A stretch of 43,213 nt of DNA from Patescibacteria group bacterium (lineage in GTDB: Bacteria; Patescibacteriota; Gracilibacteria; UBA1369; LOWO2-01-FULL-3), in assembly GCA_018818755.1 (NCBI GenBank), contig JAHIRL010000148.1:1-43213 (forward strand), in the 5' to 3' direction. The translations under genes and the position numbers were made by a program. Every line of letters starts with the position of its first letter. The first letter of the stretch is position 1. The notes beneath the pieces are model-generated. The model was not told the DNA's origin and did not search any database. It saw only the letters and a program-made list of their open reading frames with translations. This document shows positions 1 through 8,508 of this stretch, one piece after another.

Positions 1-1383
1 ACATTGGTTTGGACCGTTGCTGATTTGCATTGTGTCAAAACAAACATCGGAGTTTACCCAGTTTGGTTGAGGATTTACTTCAAAAACTTTCAGGTTGCTT
101 ACATCGTTTTCATTTTCAATTCCCAGTGAAACAAGTTCAGCTTTTACCGGTCCGTTTCCTGTGTAGTAAATATCTCTGATGGGGAAAAAGTTTGAAATTG
201 GGGTGTATGCCACATTGGTACGGTTGTTGATATTAACTGCGGCCAGAGGCAGAATTCCAAAAAGTTTCGCATAAAATCTTCCCTCAGGGTCTTCGCTTGT
301 CCATTTGAATTGTTTTCCGTAACTATCAAGATAGTCTTCATCGTTTGTGAATGATAGTGATTCTATGTTCAGTTTGTGTAGCGGTTTGCCGTCTTTGTAG
401 TTGCCGGTAAATTCCCAGTTGGCATCAAGATTTGTACAGATGTTTTCCGGGGGAGTTTCGCGAACGATTTCGGCATCGAAGTAAACTAATCCGCTATAAC
501 GGAAACAGCCGGGAACTTCATCAAAGTGGAGCCACATCATGTTTTGATCGTAAACGCTGTTGGCGTTTGGGTTTACCCTTAGAGGATAGTTTGTTCCGCC
601 GGGATAATCTTCAATGGCTTCCAGACTGATTGTTGTCTGGTCTTTAATATAGTCTTCAAAATTTCGGCCCTGATCAAAATCCAGGTTTGGATTTTTTGTT
701 ACGATTAAAAAGGCGGAATCTTTTACTGGTTTTAGTTTTAGATTTGTATCACTTAATCTTACAACCATATCATCGCTGGCTGTTTTTGCGGGATCTCCCA
801 CTCGTCCATTGTCGGCTCTTGTAAAGATGTAGTCTCCTTCCCGGTAGTTTATAATTTTATTATTACTGTTTTTATATCTGTTGTTATCGGCGTAAATGAA
901 TCCTTTTGGACGGGCGATGTTTTCGTCGTAAATTGAATCTCTTAGATCCACTCCTATATATAGGTTGTCGGCGTTGGTGTTTGCAGATCCGATATTATCT
1001 CCGTCGTAGGGGTCGCTGGAATTGTTGTGAAAGTACATTAAAAATCGCACTTTGTCGCCTTCTACCAATGGATGGTTGGCTGTGGTTTCGTTGGCGTAGG
1101 CGTAGTTGCTATTGTCGCAGTTCGTTCCTTTTTCGCAAAGTTTTCCGGCCAAAAACTCCATTTCGTTGCTTGTCCCCAGATAGCCCATCAGGTAGCTGTT
1201 GTGGCTGAAGTTATTGAAGGTAGTGTAGTCGTAGCCCCTTACTCCATATTCGTATTGGGTTGAAGGTCTTGATGGAGTGTGATTTGAGGCGTAGGCCGCT
1301 TCCGCCGTGTTTTGGGTTGCGGATGTCGGCAAGAGCGAGAGGAGCGTTGCCAGAACTGTTGTTAGTGCTATTTTTACTTTCAT
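1..1383 (-). CDS. secreted cysteine-containing surface protein, C-terminus beyond window
   Basis: The reading frame runs from ATG at 1383 without a stop to base 1, so 461 codons are visible and the C-terminus lies outside the window. Residues 1 to about 30 form a classical signal peptide: two basic residues, a hydrophobic core, and AxA-type cleavage sites near 'AEAAYA'. The mature part is rich in Asn, Asp and Tyr. It holds a stretch (EGDKVRF... HNNSS... NADNLYIGVDLRD) resembling the DUF11/CARDB-like beta-sandwich repeats of bacterial surface proteins. Several Cys occur in spaced pairs (LCEKGTNC, PGC, NIC, DVC, NQC), which may form disulfides after export. It starts 26 nt after the stop of the 2104-residue gene at 1410-7724 and is probably co-transcribed with it. 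No enzyme motif was recognised. A surface or adhesion role is inference only. Confidence 0.8.
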   Translation of the reverse strand, partial: MKVKIALTTVLATLLSLLPTSATQNTAEAAYASNHTPSRPSTQYEYGVRGYDYTTFNNFSHNSYLMGYLGTSNEMEFLAGKLCEKGTNCDNSNYAYANETTANHPLVEGDKVRFLMYFHNNSSDPYDGDNIGSANTNADNLYIGVDLRDSIYDENIARPKGFIYADNNRYKNSNNKIINYREGDYIFTRADNGRVGDPAKTASDDMVVRLSDTNLKLKPVKDSAFLIVTKNPNLDFDQGRNFEDYIKDQTTISLEAIEDYPGGTNYPLRVNPNANSVYDQNMMWLHFDEVPGCFRYSGLVYFDAEIVRETPPENICTNLDANWEFTGNYKDGKPLHKLNIESLSFTNDEDYLDSYGKQFKWTSEDPEGRFYAKLFGILPLAAVNINNRTNVAYTPISNFFPIRDIYYTGNGPVKAELVSLGIENENDVSNLKVFEVNPQPNWVNSDVCFDTMQISNGPNQC

Positions 1384-1409
1384 TTTATTTTGGTTATTTA
1401 TTTTAGTTT

Positions 1410-4400
1410 TTAGCGATCTGAAGCCGTTCCGGGGGCGACTTTGCCTGCGGTTGGCTTAAGCGGGCTTTTATCAATATTTTTGTCCACTTGTTTTGTTTGG
1501 GTTTCTTTTGCCTTACTTTTTCTTTTTACTCCGATTATCGCGAATAATCCGAAATCATCATTTTCCACCCCTTGTCCGATAATACTTTCGTCCACAAGTG
1601 TCATTTCTCCCGATACCGGTTTTTTGATGCGGATTGTTCCAAGGTCGTTCACGGCGAATGTTGCGTTTCCGCACTTTGAGTAAGCTCCGGATTTAACCGA
1701 TGATCTTCGCATGTCGATGCGTACTTTTAGTGATTTGTCCGGTGAATCCAATTCCAAAACTTGATTGTCGATTTGGGCCGCACGGATTTTATTTACTATT
1801 TGAATGAATTTTCTTAAACTTGCCTCGCTGTTTTGAGGGATTGGTTTGCCTTCTTGTATCGCCTCGACAGCTTTAAGTACATTTTCATAATCCTGACCTT
1901 TAAGCAGGTAGGATATTGCCGGTGTAGCGAGGAGTTTCTTTGCCAATGGGGATTCTTTGATGAATTTTTCCAGGTTTTTGGTTGGTAGCGGACTTCCCAT
2001 TTCGAAAAGAACTCTCATCAGATCTTTTGAAGTTTTGTCATTTCTAAGTAGGTTTTGTTTGTATTCGGTTTGGGAATATTCGAGGAATCCGTGTGCGTAG
2101 GGTAGGGAATCGGGTCTGCTTGAGCTGGCGTAATTTATAAATTTGGTCAATTGTGGTTTTGTTCTTGATCTGCGTGATCCGGAAACCAGGAAGGCTCCAC
2201 GCTCAATTTCATATACATCAAGGCTGAGGAAGCTTTTTGGCGGATCAAGATAATTTAGTTCATCAACATTAGTTATCAGATTATCGTAGATGTTGCTCAT
2301 AAGTTTTTCGGACATTGCTTCGGCTGTGCTTGTGATGCTTTGTCCTCTGGCTTTTAGTCTTTCTTTTGCTTCCTGCATGTGGATTGCAAATTCCGCTTTT
2401 TCATAATTTCGGCGACCTTTTAATCTTTTTAGCACTTCTCTATTTGCTGTTTTAATTTCTATTCTTTGTTTTGCGATCATTTCTCTTAGCGCTTTTATCT
2501 CTGGAGTATTGCCTCTTTTTGTCCATGCTCGTTTGAGGTAGCTTGAATATTCTCCGCTTACAGTGTCGTGAATGATTGCCTGATAGCTATTTGTGAGATA
2601 AATAACTTTGTTGCCGACAGTTCTTTTTGCTGTGATGAAACTGCCTTTTTCGAGTCCGGGCATGTTGAGAATTTCCTCATTTCCCGGTAGTTTTTGAGGA
2701 TATAGAGTTGTGAAGTATTTTACCGTTAGGTAGTTTTGGGCATTGTTTAAAAATACCTGTTTTTCCAGATCATTTAAGTTTGCGATCAAATCCGGCTGGG
2801 CGTCTTTGATATATTTTTCGATTAGTTGTAGAACCTGGATTGGGTCGTCTATGGCTGATCGAAGCGCTTTTTCAAATGTGATGTTTTCTATTTTGTAGTT
2901 GTAGACTGTGTCTAATTTTGCTTGAATTTCTGCTGTGCTTTTTGTTTTTTCTCTAAGTTGTTCAGCATTTTTACCATAGGAATGATCCTGAAGCACTTTT
3001 TCGATTATTTGTTTTTCATTTAGAAGGAAAACTTCCAGTTTAGGGAATGTGCGGGATATTTCATGTCTTTCTTCATATTGCCATCGTTGCAAAATCAGCG
3101 ATTTGCATTTTTTTCTTCTGATTTCAGGATTTTTTTCTTCCATGATCTTTTTGATCTTTTTCGCAAAATTTCCCTGATTCTCGATTGCCGCCAAAGCTCG
3201 AAGAATTTGTGCTGAATCTTTTCCTTCAATAACGATTGTTTCCGGATTTAAGGCTTTCCTCATTCTGCTAAACTGAACTGCGGATTGTAAATCTTTTTCC
3301 AGATTTGGTGTTTTTGCTTGTAGTTCAAGTTCGTTTTGTGAGAGGGTTCCCAGATTTGTTAGTTTTGGGTGATCTGATAATTGGTCCAATGTGCTTGTTT
3401 CCCACTTTTCTCCCGGGAATTTTCTGAGCATTTTGCTGGAATTTTTTTCTATCCAGCTTTCTGAGCGATCTCCTTTCACAGAACTTCTTTTTCTGATGTA
3501 GATAGTGCTTTGCAGGTTTGATGTTCCGCTGGCCATTGGCCTGTTGAATTCAATATTCTTTCTGGTGATTACAAGATCGGATAATTGTCCGGTGATGTAT
3601 ATTTTTCCATCTGTCGGATTTAGGCGGACGCTTGCATTTTTAAGTTCTGGGTCGATATAAATCTGAACGACTTTATCGTCGGCGTCTTCTACAATCAGTT
3701 CGTGTGATTTTCCTGCCGGTTTGATTCCTACCCGTACATTTTCGAAGGCATCGTTGTAGGTGTCGATTGTACCTTTTTCTCTTAGTAGTTCGCTTTCTGT
3801 TGCGCTTGTTATTACTCCGACATCACCGTTTGTACTGAGGTAGGCGTTTGTGCCAAGTTTCCACTCGTTTAGGCCGATGCCTTTTTCCATATTTTCGATT
3901 TTTGCCTGCATTTGTTCGTGCAGATTTCTTTTTGTTGCCTGGTTTAGGACTTTTATTTTGGCACTTCTTTTTGGAATGAATATTTGTCTTTGGTTTGTTT
4001 TTATGAGGATTCCGGCAAGACCGATTGGCATCAGGTGATATTGCTGAGCAAGGGCAAAGGCGATCATTACGCCGATTCCAACAGACATTCCCGGAACAAT
4101 ATCATCCCAGGTGAAGTCTTTTTGGACCTGATTTTGTTGGAGTTTTTCTTTGTACATTGTCAGCATTTTGAAGAAGATGCTGTATTTTTCGGTTTCTGAG
4201 AGTTTGGGATCATTGAAAAATTCCGGCATTTCGTCCGCGAGGTCTTTTAAAATTGCATCCACTTTTGGAATGGATTTTATTTTTTGCATTTTTTCTTTCG
4301 GACTTAGGCTTTGTTCTTGGTCAAGGTATTCCCATAATTCTTTGAGTCCGACTTTTTGAGAAATTTCTTCTTCTCTGGTTCTAAATCTTGCCCGCTGAAC

Positions 4401-7400
4401 TTTGTTTCCCCAGTTAATGTTTAGTCCCACTCCCGGAAGTCCTCCTTTTGCGGTCCAGTCGATTCCGAAGAAAACCGTTCCGGATAAATCCACTCCGTCA
4501 ACATCGCCTCCGATTGTGGTTCCAAGTCCGGCTCCAAGTGTGGAAACTGCCGGTGTTGTTGTCCAGTAAACATTATCATTTTTTAGTAGTGTGATTGTAA
4601 GTCCGATTCCGGCCGCCACATTGGCGGTATGTTTTGCATCTTTGTCGTAACCCAGACTTAACTGTAGTGAGAATCCTTCGCCGAGAGGGATGTTTGCGCC
4701 GCCCCCGGCTCCTTTAAATTTGCCGTTTTCCATGCGGATATAGGCCATTGCTTGTAGGTTTCTGATGGCTTTTTCTACCACAGCTTTGGGCACGCCTTTG
4801 GAGATTAGTTCTGATTGCATTTTGGCTAGTGGCTCAGGAAGTCTTTTTCCCAATATTTCTGCCAGCTTCCTTTCTCCTTCACGATTTTGTAGTTCTTGTT
4901 TTTTCATTTCGCTGACCATGAAGCCAACTTTTAGGTAGTTTTTTGCGTTTGGATCGTTTTTTAGAGCGTTGAAGTAATTGTTAATTTCTGTTTGTGAGTT
5001 CGCAGAAAATTTTGGCAGGTTTAGTTGAGGAAAATCCTTTGTTTCTGCAGTTTCTGCACCGTGTTTTTTTTGCATTATTAGGATTTGTCGTCCCATTTTC
5101 ATTAGTTTTGTGATTCTGTTGTGGAGGTTCTCCATGTTGATTGGTCTTTTTTGTCCTTCTGCGCTTGGTATTGATTCTCCGCAAATTCCTTTTTCGTTCA
5201 GGAGTTTTAGTAAGGCCGAATCTCCATGGTAGTATTTTGTAAATTCGTCTCTGGTCATTACGGATTTTTTGCCGTTGAGATCGATCATTGTTAGTTTGTT
5301 CGGATCTGTATTACTTGCGCTTAGCAATCCGGTGAATGAATCCCAGGGATCTACTTTGCCGGTTTCTGTGAAAACATCGTGCAAGTTATCGATCACTGAG
5401 TCCTGATTGATTCCTTTGTATCCGGCATATAGTTGCGTTCCTTCCGGAGCTTCGGCGTAGCTAAGAGTTTTTAGTGCATCTAAAAGCTCAAAGGTTTTGA
5501 GGATCAATGGTTTCATTTTTTCATATTTTGCTCTTTCGTTTTTTGTTAATTCGATATTTCCTATTACTTTTGTGTGTAATTTTTTAAATTCTTCAACCAG
5601 TTTACTGCGGTGTTTTACTTCCGCTGCGTCGTAGTCTGTTTCGGTCAGTGTCTCTGTTCCTATCGCCTTTACATATTTTTCATCCAGGATTCTTGTAAAT
5701 GTTTTGGTGTTGATAAAGTCGTTGAAGTCTATTCTGTTGTTTCTTCCTTCACTTAAAAATTGAGCAACAAAGTTGGCGGCGTGGGTGGAGTCTATGCAGG
5801 TGAAAGGTTCTGAGGTGAGAATCCTTGTGACCGCTTCTGAGTTTTTGAAATAGATGTAGTTTTTGGCGATGTCTTCTTCGGCGTGTCTTGTGTGAACAAG
5901 ATGGGTGTGTCCGAAGGATTGATCCAGTGTGAAAACTTCTTCGGTGTAGTTTTCGAATTTTTTGTTTAGGTATTCATTTTCTTTTTGGGTTCTTTTGTTT
6001 TCTCTCTGTTTTTCGAAGGAGAGAGTTTTTCTTTTTTCTGTGAATTTTTCCAGATCTTGCACAGTTCTTTCTGCCGGAGTCTTTTTTGATCTTTGTGTTT
6101 CAAAAACTTTTTGTTTCACATCATCCGGCAAAAATGGCATGTTTAGGGTGATTCCGGAGTTGATTTGGTTTTGATTGATTGTGGGGTTGTTGTTGGCTTT
6201 TTTAAATTCTTCAAGACTGAAAGGGTTTTCTTTGTTTCCCCAGACTGTTTTTAGTTCTTTATAAACTTCTTTGATGCTTGTCTTTTTGCTTGTTGTGGCT
6301 ATTCCATTTTGTACTTTTGCATGGTTGAGATTGCGATTTCCCAGTGTGGCCTCAGCTATTTTTTTGTTTGCGATGGCCGAAATTCTGCTTTTTGACAGTT
6401 CGCCACTTTCGCTAACTTGTTTTTCCAGTTTGGTGATTCTTAAAATCAGTTCGGCATTGGATTTTCTAAAATTGCGAATATTGTATTGATTTTGATTGAT
6501 GCTGTTGTCATCGATGATTATCTGTAAAAGGTTTTGATAAACATTTAATCTAACTTTTTCGAGCAAAGTATGAATTGATTTGTTTTGATTCTCTGAGCTT
6601 TTCATGATTGTGTTGAGGAATTGCTCAGCTTTTGATTTGTTGAAACTTCTTTTTGTTGTACCTGGAGTGTTTTGAGGGGGGATATGAAACACGATTGATT
6701 CTCCTTCGAGAATAAAACCGGCGGCCTCAAGTTTTGTATCGGCTTTCATCAGTTCGAAGAAACTGCGCCCCATTTTGTCATTTGCTGAGGTATCGAGAAG
6801 TTGATGAAGGAGAATTTGCTTATTTTTTAGGCCTTCGGAAATGTTTTCGATTTTGATAATTCTGCTGTCCAATGCTTTTAGAATTCTTTTTGTGCTAAAT
6901 TTTTCGAGGTCTATTGTGGCAATTTTGGATTTAAATTTTTGTTTGAGAATTTTTTGAACTTCTCCGGCGGGGGACTCTTCTTTGAACAGAAGGTGCAGGT
7001 CGAAAATTGTGTTTGTGCTTAGCTTTTCAACCAGATTGCCTTTAGTGAAATCTTTGGGGCCTAAAATGTTTTGGTTGTATAGCTCGTGGATAGCTTTTGC
7101 TGAAAACCTGTTTGCGTAGTTTGTTAGTGCAGATGAAATAATTTCTGTTTTGATGTGATTGGCGATGTATTTTGAGAGTTTTTTTTCTCTTTCGCTTCCT
7201 CCTCTAAGTTCTTTTATCACTTCCAGAAGATCGGATAGGCGGGTTGGACTAACGAGAACTGTGTTGAGTAGTTTTTTTTGTTGTTCTTGTTTTTGGATTT
7301 TCTTCAAAAGAGTTTTTATGCTCTCTTTGCCTAGTTGAACTGCATTGATTGGTCCGCTTGGATTGATTTTTTCGAATACTTTTGAGCTTAAGTTGAATTT

Positions 7401-7724
7401 TTCAGCTTTTTGCAGAATTGTGTAAAAGTCTCTTTCGTTGAGATTTTTTAGTTTTATTTCCTGGTGAGAGTTAAGGCCTCGACCGCTTATTTTTTCTTTG
7501 TCGAGGAAGATTTTTAGTTGTTCTTTTGTTTTTAAGTTGGCGATTACAAATTCGGCGGCGGTTTGTTTTAGGGCTTCTTTGGCTGTTTCTCCAGTTTCAA
7601 TTCGACGCTTTTGTCTTTGCCTTTCTTTTAGGACTTCTCTGTTTTTGTTTATTTTGTTTTCTAGTTCACGGTTTATATCCAGTGAAGGTTTTGATTCAGG
7701 GTGTTTGTTTTGTTTGTGAGGCAT
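1410..7724 (-). CDS. giant 2104-residue orphan protein, mostly helical with a Gly-rich beta island
   Basis: I do not recognise the family. The protein has no signal peptide and starts with a very charged Lys/Arg/Glu-rich segment. Residues ~1-1000 and ~1110-1200 are mostly charged and helix-prone, with coiled-coil-like stretches. Residues ~1000-1107 differ sharply: they are Gly-rich, with alternating hydrophobic/polar residues (for example FSLQLSLGYD, GTVFFGIDW, GVGLNINWG), suggesting amphipathic beta strands like those of a barrel or beta-solenoid. A hydrophobic segment at ~1213-1240 could be a membrane hairpin. Two RSSVK motifs (near 1410 and 2004) sit in beta-rich contexts and may mark duplicated domains. 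A consensus-like promoter lies just upstream at 7752-7780, and the secreted-protein gene follows 26 nt downstream. The ATG at 7724 lacks a Shine-Dalgarno sequence but fits the promoter. The frame is intact throughout. Function unknown. Confidence 0.9.
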   Translation of the reverse strand: MPHKQNKHPESKPSLDINRELENKINKNREVLKERQRQKRRIETGETAKEALKQTAAEFVIANLKTKEQLKIFLDKEKISGRGLNSHQEIKLKNLNERDFYTILQKAEKFNLSSKVFEKINPSGPINAVQLGKESIKTLLKKIQKQEQQKKLLNTVLVSPTRLSDLLEVIKELRGGSEREKKLSKYIANHIKTEIISSALTNYANRFSAKAIHELYNQNILGPKDFTKGNLVEKLSTNTIFDLHLLFKEESPAGEVQKILKQKFKSKIATIDLEKFSTKRILKALDSRIIKIENISEGLKNKQILLHQLLDTSANDKMGRSFFELMKADTKLEAAGFILEGESIVFHIPPQNTPGTTKRSFNKSKAEQFLNTIMKSSENQNKSIHTLLEKVRLNVYQNLLQIIIDDNSINQNQYNIRNFRKSNAELILRITKLEKQVSESGELSKSRISAIANKKIAEATLGNRNLNHAKVQNGIATTSKKTSIKEVYKELKTVWGNKENPFSLEEFKKANNNPTINQNQINSGITLNMPFLPDDVKQKVFETQRSKKTPAERTVQDLEKFTEKRKTLSFEKQRENKRTQKENEYLNKKFENYTEEVFTLDQSFGHTHLVHTRHAEEDIAKNYIYFKNSEAVTRILTSEPFTCIDSTHAANFVAQFLSEGRNNRIDFNDFINTKTFTRILDEKYVKAIGTETLTETDYDAAEVKHRSKLVEEFKKLHTKVIGNIELTKNERAKYEKMKPLILKTFELLDALKTLSYAEAPEGTQLYAGYKGINQDSVIDNLHDVFTETGKVDPWDSFTGLLSASNTDPNKLTMIDLNGKKSVMTRDEFTKYYHGDSALLKLLNEKGICGESIPSAEGQKRPINMENLHNRITKLMKMGRQILIMQKKHGAETAETKDFPQLNLPKFSANSQTEINNYFNALKNDPNAKNYLKVGFMVSEMKKQELQNREGERKLAEILGKRLPEPLAKMQSELISKGVPKAVVEKAIRNLQAMAYIRMENGKFKGAGGGANIPLGEGFSLQLSLGYDKDAKHTANVAAGIGLTITLLKNDNVYWTTTPAVSTLGAGLGTTIGGDVDGVDLSGTVFFGIDWTAKGGLPGVGLNINWGNKVQRARFRTREEEISQKVGLKELWEYLDQEQSLSPKEKMQKIKSIPKVDAILKDLADEMPEFFNDPKLSETEKYSIFFKMLTMYKEKLQQNQVQKDFTWDDIVPGMSVGIGVMIAFALAQQYHLMPIGLAGILIKTNQRQIFIPKRSAKIKVLNQATKRNLHEQMQAKIENMEKGIGLNEWKLGTNAYLSTNGDVGVITSATESELLREKGTIDTYNDAFENVRVGIKPAGKSHELIVEDADDKVVQIYIDPELKNASVRLNPTDGKIYITGQLSDLVITRKNIEFNRPMASGTSNLQSTIYIRKRSSVKGDRSESWIEKNSSKMLRKFPGEKWETSTLDQLSDHPKLTNLGTLSQNELELQAKTPNLEKDLQSAVQFSRMRKALNPETIVIEGKDSAQILRALAAIENQGNFAKKIKKIMEEKNPEIRRKKCKSLILQRWQYEERHEISRTFPKLEVFLLNEKQIIEKVLQDHSYGKNAEQLREKTKSTAEIQAKLDTVYNYKIENITFEKALRSAIDDPIQVLQLIEKYIKDAQPDLIANLNDLEKQVFLNNAQNYLTVKYFTTLYPQKLPGNEEILNMPGLEKGSFITAKRTVGNKVIYLTNSYQAIIHDTVSGEYSSYLKRAWTKRGNTPEIKALREMIAKQRIEIKTANREVLKRLKGRRNYEKAEFAIHMQEAKERLKARGQSITSTAEAMSEKLMSNIYDNLITNVDELNYLDPPKSFLSLDVYEIERGAFLVSGSRRSRTKPQLTKFINYASSSRPDSLPYAHGFLEYSQTEYKQNLLRNDKTSKDLMRVLFEMGSPLPTKNLEKFIKESPLAKKLLATPAISYLLKGQDYENVLKAVEAIQEGKPIPQNSEASLRKFIQIVNKIRAAQIDNQVLELDSPDKSLKVRIDMRRSSVKSGAYSKCGNATFAVNDLGTIRIKKPVSGEMTLVDESIIGQGVENDDFGLFAIIGVKRKSKAKETQTKQVDKNIDKSPLKPTAGKVAPGTASDR

Positions 7725-7751
7725 CGGGGCTGTTGTAATAAAAATCTTATT

Positions 7752-7780
7752 ATTATAGCAAAAAATCGCCTATTGGTCAA
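7752..7780 (-). promoter_or_regulatory. sigma70-type promoter for the giant gene
   Basis: On the minus strand, TTGACC (7775-7780) and TATAAT (7752-7757) are separated by exactly 17 nt. The predicted transcription start near 7745 leaves a leader of about 20 nt before the ATG at 7724, with no Shine-Dalgarno sequence in it. Confidence 0.75.
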
Positions 7781-7782
7781 TT

Positions 7783-7807
7783 TATAATAAAGTGGAAAAT
7801 CTATATT
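7783..7807 (+). promoter_or_regulatory. possible tpiA promoter elements
   Basis: TATAAT (7783-7788) and TATATT (7802-7807) lie 48 and 29 nt upstream of the tpiA start, but neither has a convincing -35 box. The divergent arrangement with the giant gene makes a promoter here necessary, but which box is used cannot be decided from sequence. Confidence 0.35.
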
Positions 7808-7836
7808 CTGAATGATGAAAATTTAATCTTCAAATT

Positions 7837-8508
7837 ATGGAACTTCCAACAATTATCGTTAATTTTAAAAACTATGAGCAAGCCACTGGTGATAAAGCTG
7901 TTGAGCTTGCAAAAATTCACGAGCGTGTGGCTCAGGAGAGTGGTGTTAGCATTGCTGTTGCGGTTACTGCTTTGGATTTGGGGAGGGTTTGTAGGGCTGT
8001 TTCGATTCCGGTTTTTGCCCAGCATATTGACACTGTTAGGTATGGAAGTGGTACGGGGAAGGTTTTGGCGGAGTTGGTGAAGGAGTATGGGGCCTATGGA
8101 ACTTTATTGAATCATGCTGAATGTGGGCTTGAGGATATGGTTTTGGAGGAAAGTATTGCGAGGGCCAAGGAGGCCGGTTTGTATGTGGTGGCTTGCGCGA
8201 ATACCGCTGAGAAAGCCGCTGAAATTGTGGAAATGAAGCCGGATCTTGTGGCGGTTGAGCCACCGGATTTGATTGGAGGGGATGTGTCTGTATCCAAGGC
8301 GGATCCGAAAATTATTGAGGAAAGTGTGAAATTGGTTGGCGAAAACAGGGTGCTTGTGGGAGCGGGTGTAAAAAATGCGGAGGATGTGAGGATTGCTCTT
8401 GAGCTTGGGGCTGTTGGAGTGCTTTTGGCTTCCGGCGTTACTAAAGCGGATGATCCGTATTCTGTTCTTTTGGATCTTTGTTCAGGGCTAGCGTTAAAAT
8501 CAGAATAA
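7837..8508 (+). CDS. tpiA: triosephosphate isomerase, archaeal type
   Basis: Interconverts dihydroxyacetone phosphate and glyceraldehyde 3-phosphate in glycolysis; cytosolic. The 223-residue length matches archaeal enzymes rather than the ~250 of typical bacterial ones. Motifs in order: NFKNY with catalytic Lys11; AQHIDTVRYGSGTG; GTLLNHAE with His93 (electrophile); VEPPDLIGG with Glu141 (catalytic base; bacterial enzymes usually read YEPxWAIG here); and GAGVKNAEDV...GVLLASGVTKADDP at the phosphate-binding C-terminal loops. All catalytic residues are present, so it should be active. It is divergent from the giant gene, and its last 68 nt overlap the convergent ligase gene at 8441-9613. Presence of the archaeal subtype in a bacterial context suggests ancient transfer; this is inference. 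Confidence 0.93.
   Translation: MELPTIIVNFKNYEQATGDKAVELAKIHERVAQESGVSIAVAVTALDLGRVCRAVSIPVFAQHIDTVRYGSGTGKVLAELVKEYGAYGTLLNHAECGLEDMVLEESIARAKEAGLYVVACANTAEKAAEIVEMKPDLVAVEPPDLIGGDVSVSKADPKIIEESVKLVGENRVLVGAGVKNAEDVRIALELGAVGVLLASGVTKADDPYSVLLDLCSGLALKSE

Noticed and set aside
144..1263. Several small ORFs on both strands in the first 1.4 kb
   Set aside because: All lie in other frames of the secreted protein, whose frame is open from 1383 to 1 and starts with a signal peptide.
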